From positions 1 to 8,086 of the forward strand of contig CAMCYT010000114.1 in the NCBI GenBank assembly GCA_945885485.1: DNA of 8,086 bases, given 5' to 3'. The position numbers were made by a program, and so were the translations under genes. This DNA is from Prosthecobacter debontii (GTDB lineage: Bacteria > Verrucomicrobiota > Verrucomicrobiia > Verrucomicrobiales > Akkermansiaceae). Below, in pieces: positions 1 to 6,445 of the stretch (position 1 is its first letter; each line of letters opens with the position of its first letter). The notes below the pieces were generated by a model. It did no database searches. It was not told the origin of the DNA and was given only the letters and a program-made list of their open reading frames with translations.

Positions 1-25
1 TAGGCCTCCGACAAACGACTCCTCA

Positions 26-168
26 TTAACCTAATCGCCCCAGCGATTCACATATAGACTTTCGACCTTCAGACCTTCGACATCTTTAACCGCCCTAGCG
101 ATTCTAATACTGACCTTCAACTTTAAGACTTTTAGACTCTCAGCTCTTCACTCCTCACTACTCACTCT
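26..168. repeat. Degenerate pyrimidine-rich intergenic repeats
   Basis: This stretch has no plausible gene. The 14-mer CGCCCYAGCGATTC occurs twice, at 36-49 and 91-104 (55 bp apart), each time preceded by TTAAC and followed by an AT-rich bit and then runs of GACYTTC/GACTTT-like words. From about 110 onward only the degenerate words remain (GACCTTCAAC, AAGACTTTTAGAC, then CTCCTCACTACTCACTC). It lies just past the stop of the zeta-family gene. Such imperfect short-word filler is, to my knowledge, common between genes in Planctomycetota and Verrucomicrobiota. No hairpin with a T-tract is visible, so it does not look like a terminator. Confidence 0.6.
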
Positions 169-894
169 TCACAACTCACACCCGCTCTCCACCTCAGGCC
201 GTTTTCTAACAATCGGTTCTAAGCCAGCGGCGATCGCTTGTGAGCAGGCTTTCTCAGATGCGCGTTTGAGTGCGGCGGTCATGCCGTTGATCCATTCTTC
301 GTGGCTTTGCTCTTTCTCGGCGTCCTCAGAAGAAGGATTTTTTGGATATGGAACGGGATCTTCCATGAGATTTGGGGGTGATTGCTGGTTGCTGCTTTCC
401 ACCATGAGTGGTGGTGTTTCTGAAGCATCGTATATCACCCATTTATCCACAATCCCAATGTAATCGTTTTTGAAATAATTCCAACCACGGGAAAACCGAC
501 GACGTATGGTTTCAATGGGGATATTGTGACCGCCAAAAGAAACGCGTTGTGCCACGCGATGGATGGCCAATTCGACATCTGGAAGTTTTAGAAAACAAAG
601 TTCAACGTTATAACCTTTGGCTTTCCAGATAGGAATCATCCGCAGAAATGATCGCGACGAGAGCGTCGTTTCAAAGGCAAAGCTCTTACCGGAATCCACC
701 AGCTCGTTGATTCTTTGCAACATCAGACGCCCAGCAGTGACTGCCACATTTTCCGGTCGAAACGGGCTGATGCCAGCCGCAATCAAATCGGCATTGATGA
801 ATTCAGGACACGCGGCCTCATTGGGTAAAAACTCTCGTGCGAAAGTCGTCTTACCTGCTCCGTTTGGGCCAGCAATAATCAGAATTTTCTTCAT
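169..894 (-). CDS. Zeta-toxin-family P-loop kinase
   Basis: 241 residues. A Walker A motif GPNGAGKTT sits at residues 9-17, close to the N-terminus. It is followed by FINAD (D36, matching the zeta-toxin catalytic Asp region), FETTLSS at 74-80, and the typical RVSFGGHNIPIETIRRRF stretch at 117-134, whose arginines match the phosphate-binding arginines of the family. Zeta toxins phosphorylate UDP-N-acetylglucosamine, and many chromosomal relatives are of unproven substrate. The ATG at 892-894 was chosen because the reading frame upstream (to 1041) runs antiparallel-free through the mdh 3' end and encodes an Arg-rich, non-homologous 49-residue lead. Residues about 166-200 form a Pro/Ser/Glu-rich insert before a final helix-like segment (WINGMTAALKRASEKA). 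It begins 32 bp after the mdh stop on the same strand, so co-transcription is likely. No epsilon-like antitoxin is visible on either side. Family assignment is firm, toxicity is not. Confidence 0.85.
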   Translation of the reverse strand: MKKILIIAGPNGAGKTTFAREFLPNEAACPEFINADLIAAGISPFRPENVAVTAGRLMLQRINELVDSGKSFAFETTLSSRSFLRMIPIWKAKGYNVELCFLKLPDVELAIHRVAQRVSFGGHNIPIETIRRRFSRGWNYFKNDYIGIVDKWVIYDASETPPLMVESSNQQSPPNLMEDPVPYPKNPSSEDAEKEQSHEEWINGMTAALKRASEKACSQAIAAGLEPIVRKRPEVESGCEL

Positions 895-926
895 ATCATC
901 GTAGCCACTCTCAACGGCTTTCCGAG

Positions 927-1916
927 TTAGCCTGCGATCAAATCTTTGACCGCGTCTTTCTCTTCTTTCAGCTCGTTGATGGTTGCGTCGATCTTCCCTT
1001 GAGAAAACTCGCTGACAGTTACTCCTTGAACCACTTCCCATGATCCGTCGGCTTTGGTGCGGATCGGCATGGAGGCCATGAGGCCTTTTTCGATTCCGTA
1101 GGAACCATCGGAACAGATTGCGACGGAATGCCAGTCGCCGACTGGAGTTGGGGTAATCAAACTTCTAACTGTATCCATCGCCGCGTTTGCTGCGGAAGCT
1201 GCGGATGACGCGCCACGTGCCGCGATGATTGCAGCACCGCGTTGTTGAACGGTTTTGATGAACTCGCCTTCTAACCATGCACGATCCGTGATGACTTCTG
1301 TGACGGGTTGACCTTGGATTTTTGCGTTTGTGAAATCTGGATACTGGGTGGCGGAGTGATTTCCCCAGATACAGAGATTGGTCACATCCGAGCAATGCAC
1401 CCCGGCTTTCATTGCAAGTTGGCTCTTCGCACGATTTTCATCCAAACGCGTCATGGCAAAGAAACGATCATTCGGGATGCCTGCTGCGTTGTTCATCGCG
1501 ATCAAGGCGTTGGTGTTGCATGGGTTACCCACGACTAACACGCGAATATCTTTCGCTGCCGAACGAGCGATGGCTTGGCCCTGGCCAGTGAAAATCTTGC
1601 CGTTGATGCCAAGCAAATCGGCACGCTCCATCCCCGCCTTACGCGGCACTGAGCCAATCAACAACGCCCAGTTTGCATTTTTGAAACCTTCGTCGAGATC
1701 CGTGGTCGCAACCACTTCCTTCAACAATGGAAACGCACAATCCTCCAACTCCATCACCACGCCTTTAAGCGCAGGCAAACCCGGTTCGATCTCGATCAAA
1801 CGGAGATTCACTGGCTGGTCTTCACCGAAGACAAATCCAGATGCGATGCGGAAAAGAATCGCATAACCAATTTGGCCTGCGGCTCCTGTGATGGAAACGG
1901 TGATAGGTGCTTTCAT
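927..1916 (-). CDS. mdh: Malate dehydrogenase
   Basis: 329 residues, the usual length for the GAAGQIG-type NAD-dependent malate dehydrogenases (cytosolic/bacterial type 2 group), which interconvert malate and oxaloacetate in the TCA cycle in the cytoplasm. The dinucleotide-binding loop GAAGQIGY is at residues 11-18. The mobile substrate loop PRKAGMERADLL is at 91-102 (R92 and R98 being the substrate-binding arginines). The NPCNTNA nucleotide-contact motif is at 131-137. MTRLDENR is at 155-162, with the catalytic Asp159 and substrate Arg162. The catalytic His187 lies in WGNHSA. All key residues are present and the gene looks intact. The ATG at 1914-1916 gives the canonical MKAPITVSITGAAG start; the open frame upstream to 2144 has no family match and overlaps the neighbouring gene. 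There is no clear Shine-Dalgarno before the ATG (TTAATTTTTACCTT). A zeta-family kinase gene follows closely downstream. Confidence 0.97.
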   Translation of the reverse strand: MKAPITVSITGAAGQIGYAILFRIASGFVFGEDQPVNLRLIEIEPGLPALKGVVMELEDCAFPLLKEVVATTDLDEGFKNANWALLIGSVPRKAGMERADLLGINGKIFTGQGQAIARSAAKDIRVLVVGNPCNTNALIAMNNAAGIPNDRFFAMTRLDENRAKSQLAMKAGVHCSDVTNLCIWGNHSATQYPDFTNAKIQGQPVTEVITDRAWLEGEFIKTVQQRGAAIIAARGASSAASAANAAMDTVRSLITPTPVGDWHSVAICSDGSYGIEKGLMASMPIRTKADGSWEVVQGVTVSEFSQGKIDATINELKEEKDAVKDLIAG

Positions 1917-2016
1917 AAGGTAAAAATTAACAGGCTTCGATGCTAAGCAGCCACCCTTTCGACTGGCTAGTCCAATATGAGAAAATTCTGTCGCAAATTT
2001 CTCAAAATGCCTCCCC

Positions 2017-2784
2017 TCACTCCACCACTCTAACATCCTCCCCAGCCAACCAAGTGCGGATGACTTTTGGATCTGCGGTGAAACGACCCAGCATTCTCCA
2101 ATTCGACCATTTGATAGCCGCCGCCTGATCGCGCGCTTCCTCAACCACTCCGGCTTTATTAATCCCGGACGAATGAAGAAACTTCATATCCCCGCTACGT
2201 TCGAGCACCACAAAGCCCACATGAGTATCCAGGCCCATCAGATAAATTCCTGGTTCCATTCCCTCCAACCAATCGGCGTAGGTATCATATTTCTCCCCAA
2301 CTCGTAACTGGCAGTTTTCCTCTTTGGTAAACGTATGTAATATATTCGCGGAAGGTTGCTGAGCGAGCTTGTAGCGATTCACTTTAAAACCCGCATCGCG
2401 GATCAGGGTCGAGACATAATATCCACAGGCGATCTTTCCTTTTCCCGGTCGCTCTGCTATACCGTTAAAATCATATCCCGTCCCGCGCCAGCAACGCATC
2501 ATTTCCGGCAAGACCATTTCCAAAATGACCCGAGCATCGTGCTCAACCGCCGCTTTTTGCTCGGAGCTGCTTGCTTTACGATACTGAAGCACCAAATCTT
2601 CCCGCCAGCGTTTTAACTCACTCTCCAAAACCTCATACCTCTCCAAATCAGGCACCGGCTTTTCCTTCTTGGTTTTCAACCCTTGCAACCCAGCCAGCAG
2701 GTCGGCACGCCATAGCCACAACCCACCTCCCACTAGGGAAAAGAGCAGTAAAACACCGAGCGTCCATTTTAAAACCCGCTTCAC
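2017..2784 (-). CDS. Membrane-anchored NlpC/P60-like putative cysteine hydrolase
   Basis: 255 residues. An N-terminal hydrophobic segment (about 7-25) after MKRVLK reads as a signal anchor, so the rest should be periplasmic. Residues 45-95 are charged and probably helical. The C-terminal half carries the order seen in NlpC/P60 and related papain-fold hydrolases: IACGYYVSTLIRDAGF (C120) resembles the DCSGFV nucleophile motif, LDTHVGFVVLE (H188) resembles the HVGIY general-base motif, and FLHSSG (H204) sits where a third polar residue is expected. Family membership is inferred from this pattern, not from a clear match, and no substrate can be named. Cell-wall peptide cleavage is one possibility. 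The start is GTG at 2782-2784, preceded by GATGGAAAG. An in-frame TGA lies ten codons upstream and no in-frame ATG falls between them. Its stop is 100 bp before mdh on the same strand. Confidence 0.6.
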   Translation of the reverse strand: MKRVLKWTLGVLLLFSLVGGGLWLWRADLLAGLQGLKTKKEKPVPDLERYEVLESELKRWREDLVLQYRKASSSEQKAAVEHDARVILEMVLPEMMRCWRGTGYDFNGIAERPGKGKIACGYYVSTLIRDAGFKVNRYKLAQQPSANILHTFTKEENCQLRVGEKYDTYADWLEGMEPGIYLMGLDTHVGFVVLERSGDMKFLHSSGINKAGVVEEARDQAAAIKWSNWRMLGRFTADPKVIRTWLAGEDVRVVE

Positions 2785-2855
2785 CTTTCCATCATCGCCA
2801 TAAATCTGACCACATCAACCCTAGAAAACATAGGAGCCGAACCCAGTCCCACGAC

Positions 2856-2911
2856 CTCGCGGCAAAGAACTACTTGCCAAACGCGCAATCTCACCTACTT
2901 TGCCGCGCGAG
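2856..2911. repeat. Long inverted repeat (hairpin candidate)
   Basis: CTCGCGGCAAAG at 2856-2867 pairs with CTTTGCCGCGCGAG at 2898-2911. The first ten pairs are perfect and two more form after a CG bulge, around a 30-nt loop. An alternative small hairpin, GGCAA at 2861-2865 with TTGCC at 2874-2878, uses the same left arm, so two mutually exclusive folds are possible. It lies 72 bp upstream of the GTG of the minus-strand gene, and about 310 bp upstream of the RRM start. No T-tract follows on either strand. Role unknown. Confidence 0.4.
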
Positions 2912-3051
2912 CAGGAGTCCCCTTATCTCCGATGTCCGCATCCGGCACCCTATTTCTCCAATCATTCGTTTTTCCTCGTGAAACTCGAATTTTGAGGGCT
3001 AGCCAGGAAATCCGGGACCTCCTCGCTTACGGATGGCGGCGCAGATTGCCC

Positions 3052-3129
3052 GTGATCGATCCTTTCAAGTCCTCTTCCGCAACGGTTGCGGAGGCTTGTC
3101 CCAGCACCAAAAAGCTGGCGATCGATCAC
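3052..3129 (+). ncRNA. Candidate structured leader or small RNA (three-way junction)
   Basis: A perfect 10-bp outer stem, GTGATCGATC (3052-3061) with GATCGATCAC (3120-3129), encloses two hairpins. The first runs 3066-3098: CAAG pairs with CTTG, and an inner CCGCAA-CGG-TTGCGG stem lies at 3077-3091. The second is CCAGC (3101-3105) with GCTGG (3114-3118). Junction strands are only 4, 2 and 1 nt long, making a compact three-way junction. It ends 95 nt before the RRM gene start, where a 5' UTR element would sit. I recognise no known riboswitch consensus. Strand is uncertain because the stems fold on either strand. The RNA nature is an inference from pairing alone. Confidence 0.35.
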
Positions 3130-3224
3130 TAAAGCAATTGCGCGCAGGTCCGTTCCTGCATCGCCGGGGATACAAACCACCCGACGCGCCGGGCCGTCCG
3201 TAAAACACTGACCCATGCGAAACC

Positions 3225-4172
3225 ATGTCAACTGATACACATAACTCCCCAAAGCAGGGAGATAGTCGTCGCCGCCGCTCACGCGGAGGGCAAAACCGTA
3301 ATAACAATAACTCAAACCGTGGTAACAACGATGGACGCCAGTCCAGCGGTGGAAATCGCTCCAGCCACAACGGCTCGGGCCAATCCCAGCAACGCCGCGC
3401 AATGCCGGCCCCCCAGAAAAACCTAAGCTTGTGGCAGAAAATCCTCAAAGCCTTCGGTCTTTATAAAGAGCCAGTCAGACCGCCCCGTCCGGAGCGTCGC
3501 CCGAGTGCTGTTGAAACCAAACAAAACCAAGAACCACGTCGCAACAAAACCCGCGATGCACGCACCGATCAGGGAAATAGAAATGAATCCCGTGATCAAG
3601 GTGACAGCAAAAAACAACCTCGCGAACCTCGCGAACCCCGTGAACGCTCGAACAAAAATTCGAATCGCTCCCGTGGAGGTGACCCATCAACCGTCGAGAA
3701 CCGCCGCGTATATGTTGGAAACCTCTCCTACGACACCACTGAGAGCGATCTAGAAGAGCTCTTCAAAGGTGTTGGCGCCGTCCGCCGTGTTGAGATCGTT
3801 TACAATCGCAGCACACATCGCTCCAAAGGCTATGGTTTCATCGAAATGCTCGATATCGACGAAGCCAAACGCACGGTTGAAGTCCTTCATGATCAATTTT
3901 TCATGGGACGTCAAATCACCGTATCTGGCGCGAAATCGAAAGATTATGATGATGCCGAAAAAGAAGAAGGCGGAAATACAGCTACGGTAACCGCCGTTCC
4001 TCAACTCGCACCCATCAATCCAAAGAAAGAGGAAGTGCTCAACTTGATCGACGAACCCGTCACCCAATCAAGCGCCGAGGTTTCCAATCCAGAAGTTCCG
4101 ACCGAGGAATTCCATTCCGAAGTAACTGCTCCTGAAGCGGAAAAAGAAGAGGAAGAGGAAGCCAAAGCTTAA
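3225..4172 (+). CDS. RRM-domain RNA-binding protein with disordered basic arm and acidic tail
   Basis: 315 residues. A single RNA recognition motif spans about 161-236, with RNP2 VYVGNL at 162-167 and RNP1 KGYGFIEM at 201-208, including the aromatic positions Y163, Y203 and F205 used for base stacking. It should therefore bind single-stranded RNA in the cytoplasm. Residues 1-160 are low complexity: an Arg/Asn/Gly/Ser-rich stretch (14-60), a short helical island NLSLWQKILKAFGLY (66-80), and more Arg/Asn/Pro-rich sequence with PREPREPRE at 132-140. After the RRM comes a 75-residue acidic tail ending in EEEEEEAKA-like sequence. Bacterial RRM proteins are usually about 80-150 residues, so this one carries large extensions. 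ATG at 3225 starts the frame with no Shine-Dalgarno. A six-codon overlapping reading frame begins at 3215 and ends at 3235. It stands alone, with its own terminator downstream and a structured leader candidate upstream. Confidence 0.9.
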   Translation: MSTDTHNSPKQGDSRRRRSRGGQNRNNNNSNRGNNDGRQSSGGNRSSHNGSGQSQQRRAMPAPQKNLSLWQKILKAFGLYKEPVRPPRPERRPSAVETKQNQEPRRNKTRDARTDQGNRNESRDQGDSKKQPREPREPRERSNKNSNRSRGGDPSTVENRRVYVGNLSYDTTESDLEELFKGVGAVRRVEIVYNRSTHRSKGYGFIEMLDIDEAKRTVEVLHDQFFMGRQITVSGAKSKDYDDAEKEEGGNTATVTAVPQLAPINPKKEEVLNLIDEPVTQSSAEVSNPEVPTEEFHSEVTAPEAEKEEEEEAKA

Positions 4173-4190
4173 TCTCAAACATTCATCCTA

Positions 4191-4222
4191 AGAGGCTCTC
4201 CGCAAGGGGAGCCTCTTTTTTT
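4191..4222 (+). terminator. Rho-independent terminator of the RRM gene
   Basis: AGAGGCTCTCC (4191-4201) and GGGGAGCCTCT (4206-4216) form an 11-bp stem with one T-G wobble, closed by a GCAA tetraloop of the GNRA class. A T-run to 4222 follows. It lies 18 bp after the RRM stop and separates that gene from the peptidase-like gene. Confidence 0.93.
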
Positions 4223-4279
4223 ATCCTGAAGAAATCCATGTCTGACACTCATTTGATTTTTTAGAAATCGCCACTTGCG

Positions 4280-5518
4280 ATGTGGCAACTACCTTTTATG
4301 TTCAAAATTATGGCATTAAGCACCCTAGCCTCACCACCCGACTATCTTTCACCCGAAATCCTTCTTCATCCCGAGAAACGCCAGTTTCCGGAGTTCGATG
4401 TCGTATGGTTGCTCCACACCGTTTTTGAGCCGACCCAAGGTTGCAGAGTCTGCATCCTGATCGACTTCGATGAACCAGAGGCACTGATCAAAGATTTTCA
4501 TTTCCTCTCCCAACCAGGATTTCCGGTTCAGAAAAACGCATACAAGCATTTCTACACCTCGCTCCAAGAGTATGCGATGGACAAGCTCGGTATGTCAGGA
4601 GGTGAAATGTTCGCTTACCGTTGCACCAAAGGCTCAAACCTCGATCTTTCCGATGAAGTCTGGGACACCGATGGAAAACTCCTCTCGCTCGATAAGGACA
4701 TCTACTCAAACTACGACCTCATTCTCTGCATCTCAACCTTTTCCGCCACCGCTCCGCTCACCGCTAAAGCTAAAGAATACGGCTTCCGCGGAGCCACCCT
4801 CCACGGCCTCAATGACGTCATCTTGAAATCCGGCCTAGCCGTCGATTACCGCGAAGTCTCCCGCGATGCGGAAAAAATGCGCCTCGCTCTAACAAAAGCC
4901 GATTCGATCGAAATCGATTTCGCCCTCGAAGACGGCCGCGTACTAACCGCGACTCTGGAGCTTGAACAGCAGGAAGCCCAAAAATCCCACGGCCTCTGCC
5001 TCGGTGAAAAGCCCGACATCGCAAACCTTCCCGCTGGCGAAGTCTATTTTGTCCCAACCAATGCCAACGGCCAATTTCCGATGAAATACGAGGACGGCAC
5101 GCTCGGTGTGTTAGACGTGAAAAACCGCAACATTTATCGCTCCACCTTGATCGAGGGTAATCAAGCGACCATTGACTCCCACAACCAACGCCTTGCAGAT
5201 GATCCAATGACCGGCACGCTCGGTGAACTTGGGTTCGGCACTCAAGTCCTGCCGGTTTCCTACGCAGACATTCAGGATGAAAAAGTCCTCGGTACCTGCC
5301 ACCTCGCCACCGGGCGCGATGACCATCTCGGAGGCGACATTCTACCTAACATGTTTAAAAAACATGAGAACGCCACCCACGATGACATCCTCTTCGCCCC
5401 ACACAAAACACCGAACTTTAACCTCAGCCAAGTGCGTATGAACCGCGGTGGAAAACAGGAGATCCTCATTGAAAACTTCCGTCCATCGAAATACCTTATG
5501 GACGCGCTAACCCGCTGA
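4280..5518 (+). CDS. M29-like aminopeptidase relative (AmpS/aminopeptidase T superfamily)
   Basis: 412 residues from the first ATG. The order of C-terminal motifs matches the M29/COG2309 metallo-aminopeptidases, which remove N-terminal residues from peptides using two metal ions: NLPAGEVYFVP (249-259, E254), LGELGFGTQ (314-322, E316), and DEKVLGTCHLATGRDDHLGGD (333-353, H341). In true M29 enzymes a further His-x-Asp follows in an HxDFM-like motif. Here the corresponding region reads APHKTPNFNLSQVRM (373-387), with no His-x-Asp, so the metal site may be incomplete and activity is uncertain. The N-terminal 250 residues (including FDVVWLLHTVFEPTQG and the ILCISTFSATAPL segment at 148-160) fit the family's first domain. 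Start is uncertain: ATGs at 4280, 4298 and 4310 are in frame, none has a Shine-Dalgarno, and 4310 (MALSTLASPPDYL) is attractive. Cytoplasmic; no signal peptide seen. Confidence 0.7.
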   Translation: MWQLPFMFKIMALSTLASPPDYLSPEILLHPEKRQFPEFDVVWLLHTVFEPTQGCRVCILIDFDEPEALIKDFHFLSQPGFPVQKNAYKHFYTSLQEYAMDKLGMSGGEMFAYRCTKGSNLDLSDEVWDTDGKLLSLDKDIYSNYDLILCISTFSATAPLTAKAKEYGFRGATLHGLNDVILKSGLAVDYREVSRDAEKMRLALTKADSIEIDFALEDGRVLTATLELEQQEAQKSHGLCLGEKPDIANLPAGEVYFVPTNANGQFPMKYEDGTLGVLDVKNRNIYRSTLIEGNQATIDSHNQRLADDPMTGTLGELGFGTQVLPVSYADIQDEKVLGTCHLATGRDDHLGGDILPNMFKKHENATHDDILFAPHKTPNFNLSQVRMNRGGKQEILIENFRPSKYLMDALTR

Positions 5519-5520
5519 AA

Positions 5521-5615
5521 CTTCAATTTCCAAAATTCAATCATAAGCAACTTCCAAATATTTTGACTTCAGACTCTTCATTGAGATTTGAGTATTTGGA
5601 ATTTGAAATTTATTT
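5521..5615. repeat. AT-rich degenerate GATTTGGAATTTG-type spacer with inverted repeat
   Basis: The spacer after the peptidase-like gene consists of imperfect words such as AATTTCCAAAATTC, GAGATTTGAG and TTTGGAATTTGAAATTT. The 9-mer TTCCAAATA (5552-5560) is inverted at TATTTGGAA (5593-5601) around a 32-nt loop. The words resemble the degenerate filler seen in many Planctomycetota and Verrucomicrobiota intergenic regions, from general knowledge. There is no T-run directly after the stem, so a terminator is unlikely. Confidence 0.5.
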
Positions 5616-5620
5616 TCTAC

Positions 5621-6439
5621 ATGCGTGAAACCTTAACTGTCATTGGTCTCCTCGTTTTAGCGATGGCATTACGCACCTCGCGTAAAAACCTATCGCGAAA
5701 ACTCGGAGCCATTGTGTTCCTGTTTGCGAGTTTCTGCTTTTTCTATTTCATCAGCGAAAATGTTTTTGTCGGTATCGCCGGTGCGTGTTTGTGGTTCTTC
5801 CTGCCATGGATCGAACTCCTCACCCATGTGCGCAGCCTCCGTATGCCGCTCGAAAATCGGCTGCGTCATCGCCAAGTTCCCAATCCCTCGTTTTTCCCTA
5901 ACGCTGTCAAAGCAGCGGTGGGCATGGAAGAGGCTGGTTTCGAACACGTGTCCGATTGCGGCTGGCAGTGGTCCGGCATGCAACAACACTTCCGCTTGTT
6001 CTGGCATCCGGAAGAGCGCGCCGTCGCTTCGGTATGCTTATGTGAACAAGAAGAAGTCGCCTTTGCATTCATCTCCATCACCTCGACCGATTCTAAAGGA
6101 AAAATTTGGCGAACCACCAATTTCCCCTTTGCCCCTACCCTTCGTTGTTGCCCAAAATTAGAGTGGAATCACGTCTCTTGCGAGAAATCCTGTTTCCACC
6201 AAATACTCAATGACCACCGCCAGTTCCTCGGGAAAATGAATATCATCACAGACGACCTCCTCGTCCCCGACCCCGAAGTCCTAGAGGAAACCATCGAGTC
6301 TGAGATGCGCCAACAGGTCGATCACAATCTAAAATCTGGCATCATCCAACTCACCGGCGATGGCAATTTCCAATACTCCAAACGCGGCCTGATTTACCTC
6401 TGGTATCAGTTCATCAAAGACATGATCCGCCTTTGTTGA
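5621..6439 (+). CDS. Unknown membrane protein with two N-terminal helices
   Basis: 272 residues, not recognised. Two hydrophobic segments are visible: about 3-17 (ETLTVIGLLVLAMAL), and 29-67, which is long enough for one or two helices (FLFASFCFFYFI, then VGIAGACLWFFLPWIELL). A basic stretch separates them. The remaining 200 residues are soluble in character, with Cys/Trp-rich parts (DCGWQWSGM at 112-120; RCCPK and CEKSC near 175-191) and an acidic segment (LLVPDPEVLEETIESEM). ATG at 5621 was chosen. The frame stays open to a TTG at 5588, but that part is repeat filler and codes for low-complexity residues. No Shine-Dalgarno is visible. It converges on the gene at 6471, leaving 31 bp. It might be membrane-tethered with a cytoplasmic sensing or binding domain, which is only a guess. 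Confidence 0.7.
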   Translation: MRETLTVIGLLVLAMALRTSRKNLSRKLGAIVFLFASFCFFYFISENVFVGIAGACLWFFLPWIELLTHVRSLRMPLENRLRHRQVPNPSFFPNAVKAAVGMEEAGFEHVSDCGWQWSGMQQHFRLFWHPEERAVASVCLCEQEEVAFAFISITSTDSKGKIWRTTNFPFAPTLRCCPKLEWNHVSCEKSCFHQILNDHRQFLGKMNIITDDLLVPDPEVLEETIESEMRQQVDHNLKSGIIQLTGDGNFQYSKRGLIYLWYQFIKDMIRLC

Positions 6440-6445
6440 AGGTAG

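Larger units (their letters stand above)
2785..3224. other. 440-bp divergent intergenic region rich in inverted repeats
   Basis: This gap separates the minus-strand membrane protein from the plus-strand RRM gene and must contain promoters for both, though no convincing -35/-10 pair stands out. It holds a long hairpin (2856-2911), a smaller stem-loop ATCCG/CGGAT (3010-3014 with 3030-3034), a probable three-way-junction structure (3052-3129) and a further hairpin GCAGG-TCCGTT-CCTGC (3144-3159). An open frame of 66 codons (2932-3132, plus) runs through the structured part, but has no family resemblance and a poorly spaced AGGAG, so I do not call it a gene. Confidence 0.5.

Noticed and set aside
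895..1041. Upstream extension of the zeta-family gene into mdh
   Set aside because: It would overlap the mdh 3' end and adds an Arg-rich lead unrelated to the family, which normally starts just before the Walker A motif.
1917..2144. Upstream extension of mdh
   Set aside because: The canonical N-terminus MKAPITVSITGAAG begins at 1916, and the extension overlaps the coding end of the neighbouring gene in another frame.
2932..3132. A 66-codon plus-strand open frame through the divergent gap
   Set aside because: AGGAG lies too far (about 14 nt) from the ATG, the product resembles no family I know, and the region is explained better by strong base pairing.
2785..3224. A known housekeeping RNA (RNase P RNA, tmRNA, 6S or SRP RNA) on either strand
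   Set aside because: I looked for their conserved cores, such as GAGGAAAGTCCG for RNase P and the tRNA-like T-arm of tmRNA, and found no convincing match.
3215..3235. Six-codon reading frame overlapping the RRM start as a regulatory uORF
   Set aside because: It has no ribosome binding site and is so short that it can be expected by chance.
2962..3448. Long minus-strand open frames overlapping the 5' part of the RRM gene
   Set aside because: They are antisense to an Arg/Asn-rich coding region of biased composition, which naturally lacks stops on the opposite strand. Their products are compositionally odd.
5588..5620. TTG start for the membrane protein
   Set aside because: The added eleven residues come from AT-rich repeat filler, and an ATG follows directly before the first membrane segment.
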